Notes: generated by a model from the sequence alone, not told the origin. Positions 21,711 through 33,137 are shown, counted from the stretch's first letter. The stretch: 64,000 nt of DNA from Muscardinus avellanarius (GCA_963383645.1 OY726571.1:21751599-21815598); one strand, 5' to 3'. Translations and numbers: made by a program.

Positions 21711-22060
21711 ATTCAACAAATATTGTTGAGGAATTCTTGTGCCCTAGGCACTATGATTGACTGTGAGAATAAAATAATAAACTACAGCCGGGCATGGTGG
21801 TGCACACTTGTAATCCCAGCATTTGGGAAGCTGGGACAGGAGGATCGTGGTTCGTGTACAGCCTTAGCTATTTTAGTGAGAACCTGTTTCAAAGTAAAGA
21901 TAAAAAAATAGGGCTGGGGGTGTTGCTCAGAGGTAGAATACTCTGGGGTTCCATCTTCAGTACCAAAAAAAAAAACAAAACCCAAACAGGCAAAGTCCTC
22001 ACTTTCTCGGCGAGCTTATGTACCAGTGGTAAGAAACAAACCACAGACAGTAAACTAAAT
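21711..22060. repeat. ancient interspersed repeat interrupted by a SINE
   Basis: TTCAACAAATATTGTTGAGG, CCTAGGCACTATG and, after the SINE, AACAGGCAAAGTCCTCACTT with GAGCTTATGTACCAGTGG follow a common mammalian old-repeat pattern (L2/MIR-age; exact family not certain). Confidence 0.55.
21786..21974 (+). repeat. B1-dID SINE
   Basis: Full-length copy inserted into the older repeat around it. Confidence 0.92.
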
Positions 22061-22392
22061 ATCGAGTGCTTCCAGTGGAGGTATGTGCTGTGGGGAAGTG
22101 ACGCCAGGGAGGGAATGAGGAAGGGAAGCCAGGTTGGGGGTGCAGTTTGGGGACACAGAAGAGAGGCCAGTCCGGGAGGATTTACACTGTTGTTTCTCAC
22201 AGCGAACCACTTCTCTCTGTAACGATGTTTGAGTAGGTGCCATCCTCTTCAGTCATTGTAAATCTTCCAGCAAGTGACTGGGAGGTGTCCAAGAATAACG
22301 CGTGAAGGGCTTGACCTAGTCTACCCCGGGTCAGGGAAGATGCTGACAATAGCTGGAGGTCACGAGAGGAGACCTGGATCTGGCTTGGGAGC

Positions 22393-22567
22393 GGGGCGTG
22401 GCCTCGGCAGAGGTGAGGGGCGGGCAGGCTCTTCCAGGGGCGTGGCCTCGGCAGAGGTGAGGGGCGGGCAGGCTCTTCCAGGGGCGTGGCCTCGGCAGAG
22501 GGGAGGGGCCGGCAGGCTCTTCAGGGGCGTGGCCTCGGCAGAGGTGAGGGGCCGGCAGGCTCTTCCA
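22393..22567. repeat. 44-bp GC-rich minisatellite, 4 units
   Basis: Four units of 43-44 bp starting GGGGCGTGGCCTCGGCAGAG and ending AGGCTCTTCCA, almost identical. CpG-rich; each unit carries GGGGCGTGGC, a KLF/Sp1-like site. Open frames across it are artefacts. Confidence 0.95.
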
Positions 22568-22850
22568 GGGTCACCTGCTCCTGTCTTCTCAGTGAAACAG
22601 GACTCTGTCGACTGAGAAAGGGTTGGGCGTGCTAGAGCGAAGCTCGAGAAAAGGGGAGGCCAGTCCCCCAGGAGTGAGGGGGCCTGATTGACATGGTGAA
22701 TGGACCTTTGGCATCTGGCCAAGGACCAGTTCTCACTCTTAACACCCTTAACACACTGCAGCTCAGGATTCTACAATCTGCTGGACTCTCGAGGAGAGGA
22801 ACTGGATGGTGATTCTTTGCTCTATTACCTACCTAGTGCAGAGCCCCGTG

Positions 22851-23032
22851 CTTACAGGGTCGGGGTTGGTGCTTACAGGGGCGGGGTTAGTGCTTACAGG
22901 GGCGGGGTTAGTCCTTTCAGGGGCGGGGTTGGTGCTTTCAGGGGCGGGGTTAGTCCTTTCAGGGGCGGGGTTAGTCCTTTCAGGGGCGGGGTTGGTGCTT
23001 TCAGGGCCGGGGTTGGTGCTTACAGGGGCGGG
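22851..23032. repeat. 21-bp GC-rich minisatellite, ~8.7 units
   Basis: Unit CTTACAGGGGCGGGGTTAGTG with CTTTC/TTAC and TAGTC/TGGTG variants arranged in alternating order. Most units hold a perfect GC box GGGGCGGGG. Since 21 is a multiple of three, several frames stay open as heptapeptide repeats; this is not evidence for a protein. Confidence 0.95.
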
Positions 23033-23289
23033 TGCTGCATGTCTGCCAGGGCAAGCCTCCTGCACGCTTATCCACAAGTTTCATTTGAAATTACTGTCCT
23101 GCCATTGATCTCTTTTGCTCTGAAATGCTCTGACACTTACAGTCCCTAAAACAAATTGTGTCTTAGGTGCTAATTCTGCTGCTAATTATTGAACTAATTA
23201 ATTCACTGGATTAGTCTCATCTTCACGTAGATTCAGTTTTAAACTATAGGAGAGGTTTTTTGTTTGTTTTTGTTTAGTTTTGTTTCTTA

Positions 23290-23487
23290 GTGGTACTGGG
23301 GTGGAACCTAGAGGCTTTCTACCTTGGGCTACACTCCCAGGCCTATCTTCTATTTTTATTTGGAAACAGGGTCTCACTAAGTTGCTGAGAGCCTCACTAA
23401 GTAGCTGAGGCTGGCTTCGAATCTGTGCAATCCTCCTGTCTCAGCCTCCCAAATGCTGGGATTACAAGGTGCGCCACCACACCCGGC
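23290..23487 (-). repeat. B1-dID SINE (intermediate subfamily)
   Basis: Full-length minus-strand dimer with a GTTTT-rich tail on the left. Confidence 0.9.
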
Positions 23488-23524
23488 CTCAGAGTTCTTA
23501 ATCGTATGCTTTTTCCTTTTCTTT

Positions 23525-23525
<1 letters not shown>

Positions 23526-23571
<46 letters not shown>
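23526..23571. repeat. (CA)n microsatellite
   Basis: Pure run replacing the tail of the following minus-strand SINE. Confidence 0.96.
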
Positions 23572-23573
<2 letters not shown>

Positions 23574-23900
23574 GATTGATCGCAGGGGCATTTTACCTCC
23601 AAGCTACACCCCCAGCCCTGTTTTTTATTTTTTATTTTAAAACAGGGTCTCACTTAGTTGCCGAGGGTCTTACTAAGTTGCAGAGAGCCTCACTAAATAG
23701 CTGAGGCTGGCCACAAACCGTGATCATCCTGCTTCAGCCCTACAAGTACTAGGATTACAAGCAGGTGCCACCACGCTCGGCATTTATTTTTTATTTTGAA
23801 ACAGGGTCACACCAAGTTGCCGAGGCTGGCCTCCAATCTGCGATCCTCTTGCCTCAGCCTCCCAAGTTGGGATTACAGGCATACTCCACTATGCCCAGTT
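23572..23900 (-). repeat. B1-dID SINE plus extra 7SL half
   Basis: The complete dimer (23572-23782) is followed without a break by a second linker+7SL unit (23783-23900). That unit lacks the internal AAAGGGCCTCACT... segment, giving an ID-7SL-7SL order. The second unit is more diverged. Confidence 0.8.
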
Positions 23901-24894
23901 GTGTATTCTTTTGTATTTGACAGTAGCAATTTACACTGAGCCTCATTCCTGCCAGGCCTGACCTTCGTCAGCATGCTCCTCGATGGCTGCACGCTGTTGG
24001 GGAACAGGACAAGTAATCAGCTGAGTTAGAATAATGCAGGAATAGACTATTGGGTGATCTCAACTAAGTTCAAGGCACAGGAACTGAAGCAGGTGGATTC
24101 CAGGGGCGTTGGCTGCACCTGGCTGCCCGGGGTGCTGGGTCTGAGAGGAGAGTGTAGGCACAAGTGTCAGCGGTTGCTCAGGGTCTCTGCCGGGCGGAGT
24201 GTAAACGGAGCTGCCTTCTGCAGAGGTAAGGACGGGAAGGGGCAGCTCTAAGAGGAGACAAGTTTAGTCCTGAGTAGCCCAAGTGGACATGCCAGGAGAG
24301 AGGTGGATACATGTGCCTGAGATCTGAGCGGGGGAGGGGCAGGGACTGGGCAGTCGTCACCCCAGATAATTAAAGCCTTGGGAGAAGATGACATTGGCCC
24401 CAAAGAGGGCAGAAAGTGAGAAACTGGACTCTGTTTGAATGCTTGAGTAAAGTCAACCTTAGTTATTTGACTAAACTGTGCAATAGTTTGCAAACCTTGC
24501 CCTGCGACAGAATATTGAAGTAAAGCGTATCCCAGTAAAACCACAAACGGATTGACTCAAAACTGGAATTGGAAAAAATGTGTGGTTTTTCTTGGTAGGG
24601 CCTCATTTTCTACTTGTCTACCTAACTAAAAAATGAATGTGCTTGTATGGAAGGTGACGTGTGGACTTTTCAAAGGATCCATCTGGGGTTTCTATTAAGA
24701 GGCAGAATCCATTCACATGCCCCCATACTCCTCCACACTGTGCTGGTCAGTTATGTAACAGAATGTTTGGGTACGTGCTGCTCACACCAGCCGCTGTAAA
24801 TCTGGCCAGGCAAGTGACTGTAAGATACTCAGCGGTAGTAGATATGGACTTGACCTTGCAAGAGAGTGGTACGTAAAAGATATTGCAAGTCTAT
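23901..24894. other. unique block
   Basis: No repeat or gene recognised; modest CpG content near 24100-24250. Confidence 0.45.
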
Positions 24895-25114
24895 TTGGTT
24901 TGTTTTGGCGGGGGAGGGTACAGGGGATTGAATTCAGGGGCATTCTGCTTCTGAGCTTCAACCTAGCCCTATTTTATTTTTAAATCTTGAAACAGGGTCT
25001 CACTAAGGTACTGAGGACCTTGCTAAATTCCCTTGGCTGGCCTCAAACCTGTGACCCTCCTGTCTCAGCCTCCCAAGTACTGGGATTACAGGTGTGTGCC
25101 ACCATGGCTGGCTG
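24895..25114 (-). repeat. B1-dID SINE, diverged
   Basis: Complete old dimer with a G-rich tail region. Confidence 0.88.
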
Positions 25115-25396
25115 CAAATCTTTATAAAGGGCAGAAAATTCCAGGATAAGACAGCAGCTGTCCAAGCCCCTGCCTTCCTTGTTCCTTCTTTATATTCAAC
25201 GAGCAGGCATCATCAGCAATAAAGAGAATTATACTGCTTGGCATCAGTTCATCTTTTGCCCTTCCAGAACTATTCATCAATGTGCGGCAGATGCTCAGCA
25301 GAATTACCAGGTGTGTAAAGCTGCCACACCTTGACTCAGCCTCAGAGGACAAATAAAGGACATACCCTTGACAAGCCACTCAAAACGTTATTTGGA

Positions 25397-25570
25397 ATTG
25401 GGAGGCTGAGACAGGAGGATCGCACAGGTTCGAAGCCGACCTCAGCTACTTAGGGAGGCTCTCAGCAACTTAGTGAGACCCTGTTTCCAAATAAAGTATA
25501 AAATAGGTCTGGGTTTATAGCACAGAGGTAGAAAAGCCCCTGGGCTCCACCCTCAGTATCACACACACAA
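25397..25570 (+). repeat. B1-dID SINE, 5'-truncated
   Basis: Begins at GGGAGGCTGAGACAGGAGG of the 7SL half; the ID half is complete and the tail is (CA)-rich. Confidence 0.88.
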
Positions 25571-25608
25571 AAAATATTTATTTGGAATTATTTTATGTTA
25601 ATTAAAAA

Positions 25609-25826
25609 ATTTTTTTGGTGGTACTGTGGGTTGGGAATTTGTCTCAGGGGCATTCTACCTCCAAGATACACCCCACCTCCAGCCCTTTTTGTCTTTTGTT
25701 TTGGAAGAGCATCTCACTAGGTTACTGAGAGGCTCACTACCTCGCGGAGACTGGCTTCAAGCCCGGCATCCTCCAGTCTCAGCCTTCCAAGCGGTGGGAT
25801 TACAGGTATATACCACCATGTCCAGG
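25609..25826 (-). repeat. B1-dID SINE, diverged
   Basis: Complete minus-strand dimer with insertions in its ID half. Confidence 0.85.
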
Positions 25827-26011
25827 TATACTAAAAGACTATTTAAAAACCTGACTTTAAACCCCACATAAGTAAATCAAGGTTGTACTATACAAATCCA
25901 GTGCTATATGTGAGGACCAAGTTCTCGTTCATTTAAAAGCACCGGGACATTTGCCACTCGCCAGGAGGGAAGTTAGGCAGGACAGATGTCCTTACTTCCA
26001 GTATACCGATT

Positions 26012-26247
26012 TTTATTTTATTATTATTATTATTATTATTATTTATTATTATTATTTATTATTTTTTTTTTTTGGTGGTACTGGGGTTCCTGGAAACCCT
26101 TCTCCGGGCTACACTCCCAGACCTATTTTATATTTTTATTTGGAAACAGGGTCTCTTAAACCAGCGCGGCTGGCTTTGAACCTGTGCGATCCTCCTGTCT
26201 CCGCCTCCCAAGCACAGGGATTACAAGCGTGCGCCACCACGCCCGGC
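26012..26247 (-). repeat. B1-dID SINE, GC-rich subfamily, (ATT)n tail
   Basis: The tail at 26012-26066 is (ATT)n plus poly-T. The body carries GGTTCCTGGAAACCCTTC and CCAGCGCGGCTGGCTTTG, marks of the GC-rich subfamily. Confidence 0.92.
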
Positions 26248-26950
26248 TCCCATACTGATTTTTAAAAAGTCAAGTGCATAGACATGACTTTCCCAGGATT
26301 CAGGGACTGTAGGACTTGGAAGTCCTGAGTCCCACAGTGTTTTGTTTTCAGTGCACCAAGCATCCTCTGAGACGCAGGGTGATGTTATCCCTTGAAAACG
26401 TGCATCAAGGGCAACTGCAGAATTTTCCAAAAGCTTAAGCACAGATGGTAAATCTGGTACAGTCAAACTGAAAGCACTGATTATAAGTCCAGGAAAAGTT
26501 TTTAAGGGTAAACGCTAAAGGTTTAAAACCTTGAGAAGGGTAATTCCAAAGGAAGAGTCCTGTGGGGCCACAGAGGGCAGCACACGGGTGCACCTTCTGT
26601 GGCGAGGAGTGAAGGCCGTGGTGGCACCGAGTGGCTCGGCCCTTGAGTGACAGCCACATTCCAGGCACTCTCTGGTGACTCCGTGCCTCCTTAGTGTCTG
26701 TGGCTCCCAGGTAAGTGCAGTGTGGGCTCTGTAACGCTGCTCGAAGCTCAGTCTTCCCGGGTACTTATTTGCCAGCCGTATTGTTTTGATTTTGTCTGCT
26801 TATGAAGCCAAATACAGATTGAAAAATGAAAGACAAGGACACTCACTTTGCACTCTTGAAGGCTTCCTCCATGTTACGCTCTAGGGTTCATTTTACAGTA
26901 GTGTTCCTTTTACGTTTATAACTAGGATGCATTTATAAATTACACCGATA

Positions 26951-27177
26951 GTCGGGTGTGGTGGTGCACGCTTGTAACCCCAGCATTTGGGAGGCTGACC
27001 CTGGAGGATCGCGGTTCGCCGACAGCCTCAGCTGCTTAGTGAGGCCCTCTGCAACTCAGTGAGACCCTGTTTCAAAATAAAGAATAAAAAAAAAAAAAAT
27101 AGGGCAGGGGATGTAGCTCAGGGGTCAAATGCCTCTGGGTTCCATCCCCAGACCCACACACACAAAAATAATAATAA
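26951..27177 (+). repeat. B1-dID SINE, AGACCC-ending variant
   Basis: Flanked by ATAAATTACACCGATAG and ATAAATTACACTGATAG. ID half with GGGGTCAAATGCCTCTGGG and CCCAGACCCAC. Confidence 0.93.
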
Positions 27178-27182
27178 ATAAA

Positions 27183-27968
27183 TTACACTGATAGTGAATG
27201 CTTTCCAGTCCTGTGTAGGACAACAAATATTGGCTTACTGTGTGTTTAAATAAAAATTATGTAGCACTCATAAGGTAATACAGCTACATTGTTAATACTC
27301 AGTCATTTAAAGAATAAGCAAAGAACAAGATAAAGACTGAGTGTCTTGAAACAAAGTCTGGCTGAACAGTTGGCTCGGGTCTGAATCTTGGGTTTGATTT
27401 CTCTCTATCATAGTTTTGGGATTTTCTTCTGATCTGCTCTTCCTTTTATTAATTGTGCTTTAGGTGTCAGATGCAATATCCTTTCTGCAGTGTAGATAAA
27501 AAATTACAAAGGAAAAGTAATTTCACTTTTTTGGTGACAAGCCTTCAACTAAAATGACAAATTAGGGAAGTCCTGATGGCGTGCCAGCTCTTGGCAGTCT
27601 GATTAAAGGCAAAAGCACTAGGAACTTAGAGGGGATCCAGCAGAATCTTTGAGTCCGCCTCCGGCAGGGTCAGCATGCACCCGGTGTTTTCCTTGGGCAC
27701 TGGGCGATCTGCATCTTGGTGTGAGAATCTTGCCTTCATGATGCAGGGAGGTTTAGAAAGTGCCCGTAGCTTGTAGTCCACTGCTCTCTGCTGCATTACT
27801 TTCTAAGCCAGCTGGGGAAACAGCTGAGGTCCCGTCTATCTTCTGAGAGGATAGGAAATTGTAGCTCAGCCTGTCCTCACCAGCTATCTTTTCCCTGAAC
27901 TATCCACAATGCTTCTGGGCCTCTGGTTGGTTCCATTAAAACAAAGAGACACACTAGGTTGTTCTTGG
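27183..27968. other. unique non-coding sequence
   Basis: No repeat or gene recognised. Confidence 0.5.
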
Positions 27969-28136
27969 ATTTTTTTTTTTAATCCCCAGCCCTTTCTTGT
28001 ATCTTTTGCTTTAAAACCGAATCTTGCTAGGTTGTTGAGAGTCTTGCTAAGTTGCTGAGGCTGGTCTCAAACCTGCAATCCACCTGTCTCAGCCTCCCAA
28101 GTTTCGGGATTACAGGTGTGCACTACCATATCCAGC
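27969..28136 (-). repeat. B1-dID SINE, ID half mostly lost
   Basis: Poly-T, a stub AATCCCCAGCCC, then linker and 7SL half. Confidence 0.8.
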
Positions 28137-28139
28137 ATG

Positions 28140-28229
28140 TTCTCTTTTTCTTTTCTAGCACTAGGGATTGACGCCAGGGCCTTGTGCATGCTAAGCCAGT
28201 GCTCTACCACTGAGCTGCATCCCCAGACC
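28140..28229 (-). repeat. ID (BC1-type) SINE
   Basis: The complement reads as a stand-alone ID element with GCAGCTCAGTGGTAGAGCAC, GGCTTAGCATGCACAAGGCC and TCAATCCCTAG. This is the tRNA-Ala-like monomer with both promoter boxes, distinct from the ID halves of the dimers here. Confidence 0.88.
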
Positions 28230-28264
28230 TTGATCCTTTTCTGCATGAATAGCCTCGCCATCGA

Positions 28265-28690
28265 GGTCTTAGTCAATATTCACACTGCTATAATCGAAAA
28301 GAGCAACCACACAGCCTAGAGGAAGATGTGTTTGCTCATAATTTCTTGGAGAGTCCAGGCTCAGCCCATGTGAGGCCAGGGTCTCTAGCTCAGGACATGG
28401 AGACAGGAAGCGGGTAGTGGGAGAGAATATTCTCACATCATGGAGGCCGGAAGCAAGAGTCAGCAAGCAAAGGGATTCCCAGCCTCACCCCGGCTGCCTA
28501 GGTTACTGCCCAGAGGCATCCTCTCCAATGGACTTATCAACTGATGAGATCACAACCCTCATGGCTTACCTATATCAACCCCAGCTCTTCAGGGGACATT
28601 GTATATCTGACCATAACAATGACTTTATGGGATATGACTCCCTAATCTGGAAGGAGAACTAACATATGAATCTCAGACTGCAGTAGCTGC
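28265..28690 (-). mobile_element. MaLR (MLT1-type) solo LTR fossil
   Basis: GTCTTAGTC at the start, CACTGCTATAATCGAAAAG, TTTGCTCATAATTTCTTGG and later ATCACAACCCTCATGG follow the complement of the mammalian-wide MLT1 LTR consensus as remembered. Heavily diverged and dead. Confidence 0.6.
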
Positions 28691-30180
28691 CACATTCTCA
28701 TTCAAACCATAAGCCTGTGCATAATCAGTAAAGCTATCTTAGAAATGAATGTTTCTCCAAAGCCCCAGGTGTCCACTGGGATGATGAGAGGTGCTTCAGC
28801 AAATGTGTAGTTGTGTATAGAACCATGTTCATAGGCCGGAGAGTTGTGCCCCGCCGCCCAACCCAAAGAGCTTTTGAGCACAATTACCATGGTTTTGCCA
28901 GAAAGAAATTCTAAAGGTAATCAGTTGACCATTAAGGGGGGTCATAAAAGTATCATTAGAAGACTAACCTGCGAACCTTTTGGCATTTTTATCCTACTTT
29001 ATATTTCAGGATGTAATACTCTTAGGAGATGCTCTAATTTGGGAGACAGCGAATAATTAACAAGCTAGTGCAACCTCTGGGCTAGGGTAACAGGGGAAAA
29101 AAAATTAACCAGCAAAAATAACCGGCTCCACCTGGTCAGGAGTTGATCTTTTCTGTTTAGCTCCAATTAGAGAAAAGTTTTCATAGTTTAAAAAGAGCAT
29201 TTAAAATTAATGTATGAATTTCATTGATCTCGGATGGTTCCTAAACCTCAGGATAAGCACATTCAACGCGATGTTTATGAACTTGAAGAGTTCTATGCTG
29301 CAGGCGTAGCACTGGCCCCATCACTCCAGGTAATGATGCTACGGGGAGAAGTCCTCCCATCGTATGGTGGTTTTCCTGTGTGGCTCAGCAAAGGCGTTTG
29401 CTATTTTAATAAGCAAGGAGGTTCATCACAGGAAGCTGAGGCCTTCCATATTAGGCTTTTTGGAGGCAGACATGCTGGGGATCACAGGAGGTGATTTGAG
29501 GGGGAAAAAAACGGAGACTTAATTGCGTACGGAGGCTTCTGTGGGGCCAGCAGAGTAAAGAATTCAGTCCAATGATGTCATCCAAGGGTAACAAGCCCAT
29601 GCCTGAAAAACTGGCACCAGCTCACCCATACCCAGCCACCTGAGACATTTCCTGGACTGGAAACAATGTTACGGAAATTGGACTTCCCTGCCAAACCCAC
29701 CACACCTTGCCAACACACGGGCACCTCTCACATCACCTCAGGAGTAGTTACAGCTCCGCATGCATCTTCCTAGGAGTCTGTGAATGGGAAGGAGTGGGTG
29801 ATGCCTGTGTTTTATCAGACCAGAGAAGGAAAAGGGGGCATGCATCTCTTGCTTATGAAAAATGATGCTTTTGTAGTCCGCAGTCTACTATGAATTATTC
29901 CCCATGAGGGAGCTCGTGCAAATCAAAGTGCTTTGATGGGAGTATGTTTTGTTTTGGGCCTCATTTCTTAGATCATAATAACCTCACTTTCAATAATTAA
30001 AAATCATGATTGATTGTGCCCAGAAACTAAAGCTGTACTTGACTGATCTCCGTCTAACCACGTTCAAATTTATTCAGTAAATATTTAATGATGCCATTAG
30101 TGTTTGAATACGCATCCTGTATTTTTCTTATAATCCCATAAAATTCCCATTTATCCCTTATTTAATATACACATACGCAT
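28691..30180. other. repeat-free block
   Basis: About 1.5 kb without SINEs. TAAT-rich motifs lie at 29055-29215. An 86-residue frame (29234-29494) has no recognised domain. Could be conserved non-coding DNA; only comparison can tell. Confidence 0.4.
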
Positions 30181-30190
30181 GTACAACATA

Positions 30191-30193
30191 CAC

Positions 30194-30224
<31 letters not shown>
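30191..30224. repeat. (AC)n microsatellite
   Basis: Pure run of about 16 units. Confidence 0.95.
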
Positions 30225-30226
<2 letters not shown>

Positions 30227-30332
30227 TTAAGTAAAAAAGCTGTGATAAGTTAAAAGATGTCTTGATTTCTGCTTGTCAGACAGAGCCCATCCCATGGTCC
30301 TCTCAAAGCCCCAGAGTCTCATAAACTGTCTC

Positions 30333-30720
30333 CTAGTTGGACATGGTGGTGCACGCCTATAACCCGAGTACTTGAGACAGGAGGATTACACATTCTAAAC
30401 CAGCCTCAACAACTTAGTGAGATCCTGTTTCAAAAATAAAAAGGACTATGGGTGGCTGGGCGTGGTGGCTCACGCTTGTAATCCCAGTACTTGGGAGGCT
30501 GAGACTGGAGGATCACATGTATGAAGCCAGCCTCAGTAGCTTACTGAGGCTCTTAGCAACTTAGTGAGACTCTGTTTCCAAATAAAATATAAAATAGGTC
30601 TGGAGGTGTATCCTGGGGGTAGAAAAGCCTCTGGGTTCCACCCCCAGTACCACAAAAAAAAAAAAAAAAAGGACTGTGGGTATAGCTCAGAGGCAGAATG
30701 CCCCTGGGTTCAATAACTAA
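30333..30720 (+). repeat. B1-dID SINE split by a younger SINE
   Basis: 7SL half at 30333-30453, ID half at 30671-30720. The duplicated linker/ID junction AAAAAGGACTATGGGT (30438-30453) recurs as AAAAAGGACTGTGGGT (30666-30681). Confidence 0.92.
30455..30665 (+). mobile_element. B1-dID SINE (intermediate subfamily), nested
   Basis: Complete copy with a pure A tail, placed in the linker of its host with the duplication described there. Confidence 0.92.
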
Positions 30721-30759
30721 AACAAAACAACCCCCAAATCTATCTGCCCTTACTGTGCA

Positions 30760-31365
30760 AGACCCTGGAATTGTTGTAGTTTTTTGAACCCATACAATTC
30801 TGATTTTATCTAAGATTTATTAGATATATGAGGTGAAAAAAAAGTTGCGCAACAGGAAACTGGACAATAACATCCCACAACGTATCTTCGCTGCCAGCTT
30901 CCTAATAAGTAAGGACTAATTCCAAATACTGAAGTTATTGTTTGAGTGTGACATACTTGAAAGTCTTTCCAGGGCTTTCGAAAGCGAGCAAACCAATGTC
31001 CTTCCTTGACTCAGCTTAGCCATTCTGTGTGTTCTGGGCTTAACATTTACCTGAAAGAGAAAGACATGGACTAGCCCTCAGCAGGAAGGATGAGCCCGTG
31101 TGGGTGGAGCCCCCCACAGCATCGCCACCCTGGGGAGGTGGCCAGGCATCCATTTCTTACCCCCCACTAGGCATAAGCAGTACTTTAGTAACATGATCCA
31201 GAAAGAAATGTTCATTCTTTTGCCAATGTTAAAACAGAAGCAAAACCATCTCAGTTCTCGCTAACGAAGAGAAAGCTTGAGGTTAGTGGATTAGTTGAAA
31301 AGGACTGGAACTCAGAACTGCCCAACTTCATTCTAATTTTTTAGACCTTTGATTTTTGTTTTGTT
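30760..31365. other. unique non-coding sequence
   Basis: No repeat or gene recognised. Confidence 0.5.
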
Positions 31366-31470
31366 TGAGACGGGGTCTCCATATTTTCCTAGGCTGGCTT
31401 CAAGTACCTTGGTTCAAGCAGTCCTCCTGCCTCAGCCTGGAACTGCAAGTGCGTGCCACTGACCCAATTT
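31366..31470 (-). repeat. 7SL/B1-type monomer without ID half
   Basis: GAGACGGGGTCTCCATATTT through CTCCTGCCTCAGCCTGGAAC resembles an old B1/proto-B1 monomer rather than the dimeric SINE. Confidence 0.65.
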
Positions 31471-31471
31471 A

Positions 31472-31474
<3 letters not shown>

Positions 31475-31566
<92 letters not shown>

Positions 31567-31568
31567 AC
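31475..31568. repeat. (TC)n(AC)n microsatellite
   Basis: About 33 TC units followed by about 13 AC units. Confidence 0.97.
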
Positions 31569-31598
31569 CTTTCCATCTTTTCTTTCTATTTCTTTCCC

Positions 31599-31757
31599 TT
31601 GGCACTAGGGATTGACTCCAGGATACACCCTCAGCATATTTTATTTTTTACTTTGTAACAAGTCTCACTAAGTTACTGTGTGCTAGCATCCAACCTGCCA
31701 TCCTCCTGTCTCATCCTCCCAAGCCCTGGGATTATAGGCGTACGCCGCCATTCCCAT
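31599..31757 (-). repeat. B1-dID SINE, deleted
   Basis: Shortened ID half (GGCACTAGGGATTGACTCC) then linker and 7SL half with deletions. Confidence 0.78.
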
Positions 31758-31772
31758 CTCTTTCTTCCTGTT

Positions 31773-31996
31773 TTATTTATTTATTTATTTTTGTGTGGTA
31801 CTTGGGGTGGAACCCAGAGGCCTTCTACCTCCGGGCTATACTCCCAGACCTAGTTAATATTTTATTTGGAAACAGGGTCTCACTAAGTTGCCAAAAGCCT
31901 CACTAAGTAGCTGAGGCTGGCTTTGAACCCATGCGATCCTCCTGTCTCAGCCTCCCAAGTGCGGGGATTACAAGCGTGCGCCACCACGCCTGGCTA
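31773..31996 (-). repeat. B1-dID SINE (intermediate subfamily)
   Basis: (TTTA)n tail then a full-length dimer ending CCACCACGCCTGGC. Confidence 0.92.
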
Positions 31997-33008
31997 CCAG
32001 TTAAAATTTAAAATCCACATGCTATTTGACCCCACAGTTTCATTTCTAGACATTTCTCTCACAGAAAGCTCAAAACAAGTCTTCAAGTTACACAGCGATC
32101 TTCATTGATACACTATTTTTAGTAATTGGAGAGAACGTCTCTACCATGAATAAAGACTGATCTGTGTGCAGCATGGAATAGCAAGAGACCATTAACAAGC
32201 ATGAACTAGATCCTCGGGCACCCATGACATGCTGTTGACGCAAATATGGCCAAAAGATCTTGAGGGAAAAAACACTGATGTGCTTTTGGGGAACAAACAA
32301 AACCCAAATGTGTAAACATATGCGTCTTACATGTGTTCATATTTGCATAGTAAAGTTTCTGGAAAAATAGCAGTTTTCCCTGGGGTATAGGATTATATAA
32401 GGACTGGTGGCTACAGGGAGGAATTGTCATTTTTACTTTTTATCTTGTGATTTTTGCTTTTGAATTTTTCGCACATTGAATATTGATTCTTTTGGGGGGA
32501 TGAAAAAATCAGGAGGAAACTAAGTCTTGGGAACATTATGTAAAAGCCAGTTAACAAAAGAGCTAAGGCCGGCACCCTGGTCTGGCTCCTGGTCAGTGTT
32601 GTTCAGGATTTTCTTTGCATTTTCCTATACTAGAGGTACTCAGAATTTTAGAGCCAGCATTTAACCCTCAGCTCACTTGCAAGAAAACCGAGGCCAAAGT
32701 AGCTAAGAGACTGGAGAGGGACTTCTGGGGTGGAGACAGGGGCTCTGCCTCCCACACGCCCCTCCCTCCCGCAGCAGAGTGCAAGTCAATCTAGGGAACG
32801 GGCTCACTACACCTCCAGGGTCCCGCTGCTCAGTCCTGCAGCTGTGAGCTGTCACCCAAGCCTATGAATTCTAAGACTATCAGGGAAACGCTTAAGTGTA
32901 TGTCCTTACACGCTAACCTTTGTGGAAACCCGGGCTACTGAGCAGAATTAATCACTGCCTTTAGGCCCACCAAGTGTGCCAGACAGTTTAGTCATAGATC
33001 TACTTGGA

Positions 33009-33010
<2 letters not shown>
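31997..33010. other. unique block
   Basis: No gene or repeat recognised. Confidence 0.5.
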
Positions 33011-33073
<63 letters not shown>

Positions 33074-33078
33074 CCTCT
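33011..33078. repeat. (CT)n microsatellite
   Basis: About 27 CT units then an imperfect end. Confidence 0.96.
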
Positions 33079-33137
33079 ACCCCCCTGAAAAATTAAGACT
33101 TTTTCCACCACTAGTGATAAAATAATTTGGGAAAGAA

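Noticed and set aside
22700..23149. Open frame encoding heptapeptide repeats (YRGGVSA-like)
   Set aside because: Purely a product of the 21-bp minisatellite, which stays open in several frames.
29234..29494. 86-codon plus-strand frame in a repeat-free block
   Set aside because: Composition looks protein-like, but I recognise no family and see no flanking splice signals or poly-A remnant of a processed pseudogene.
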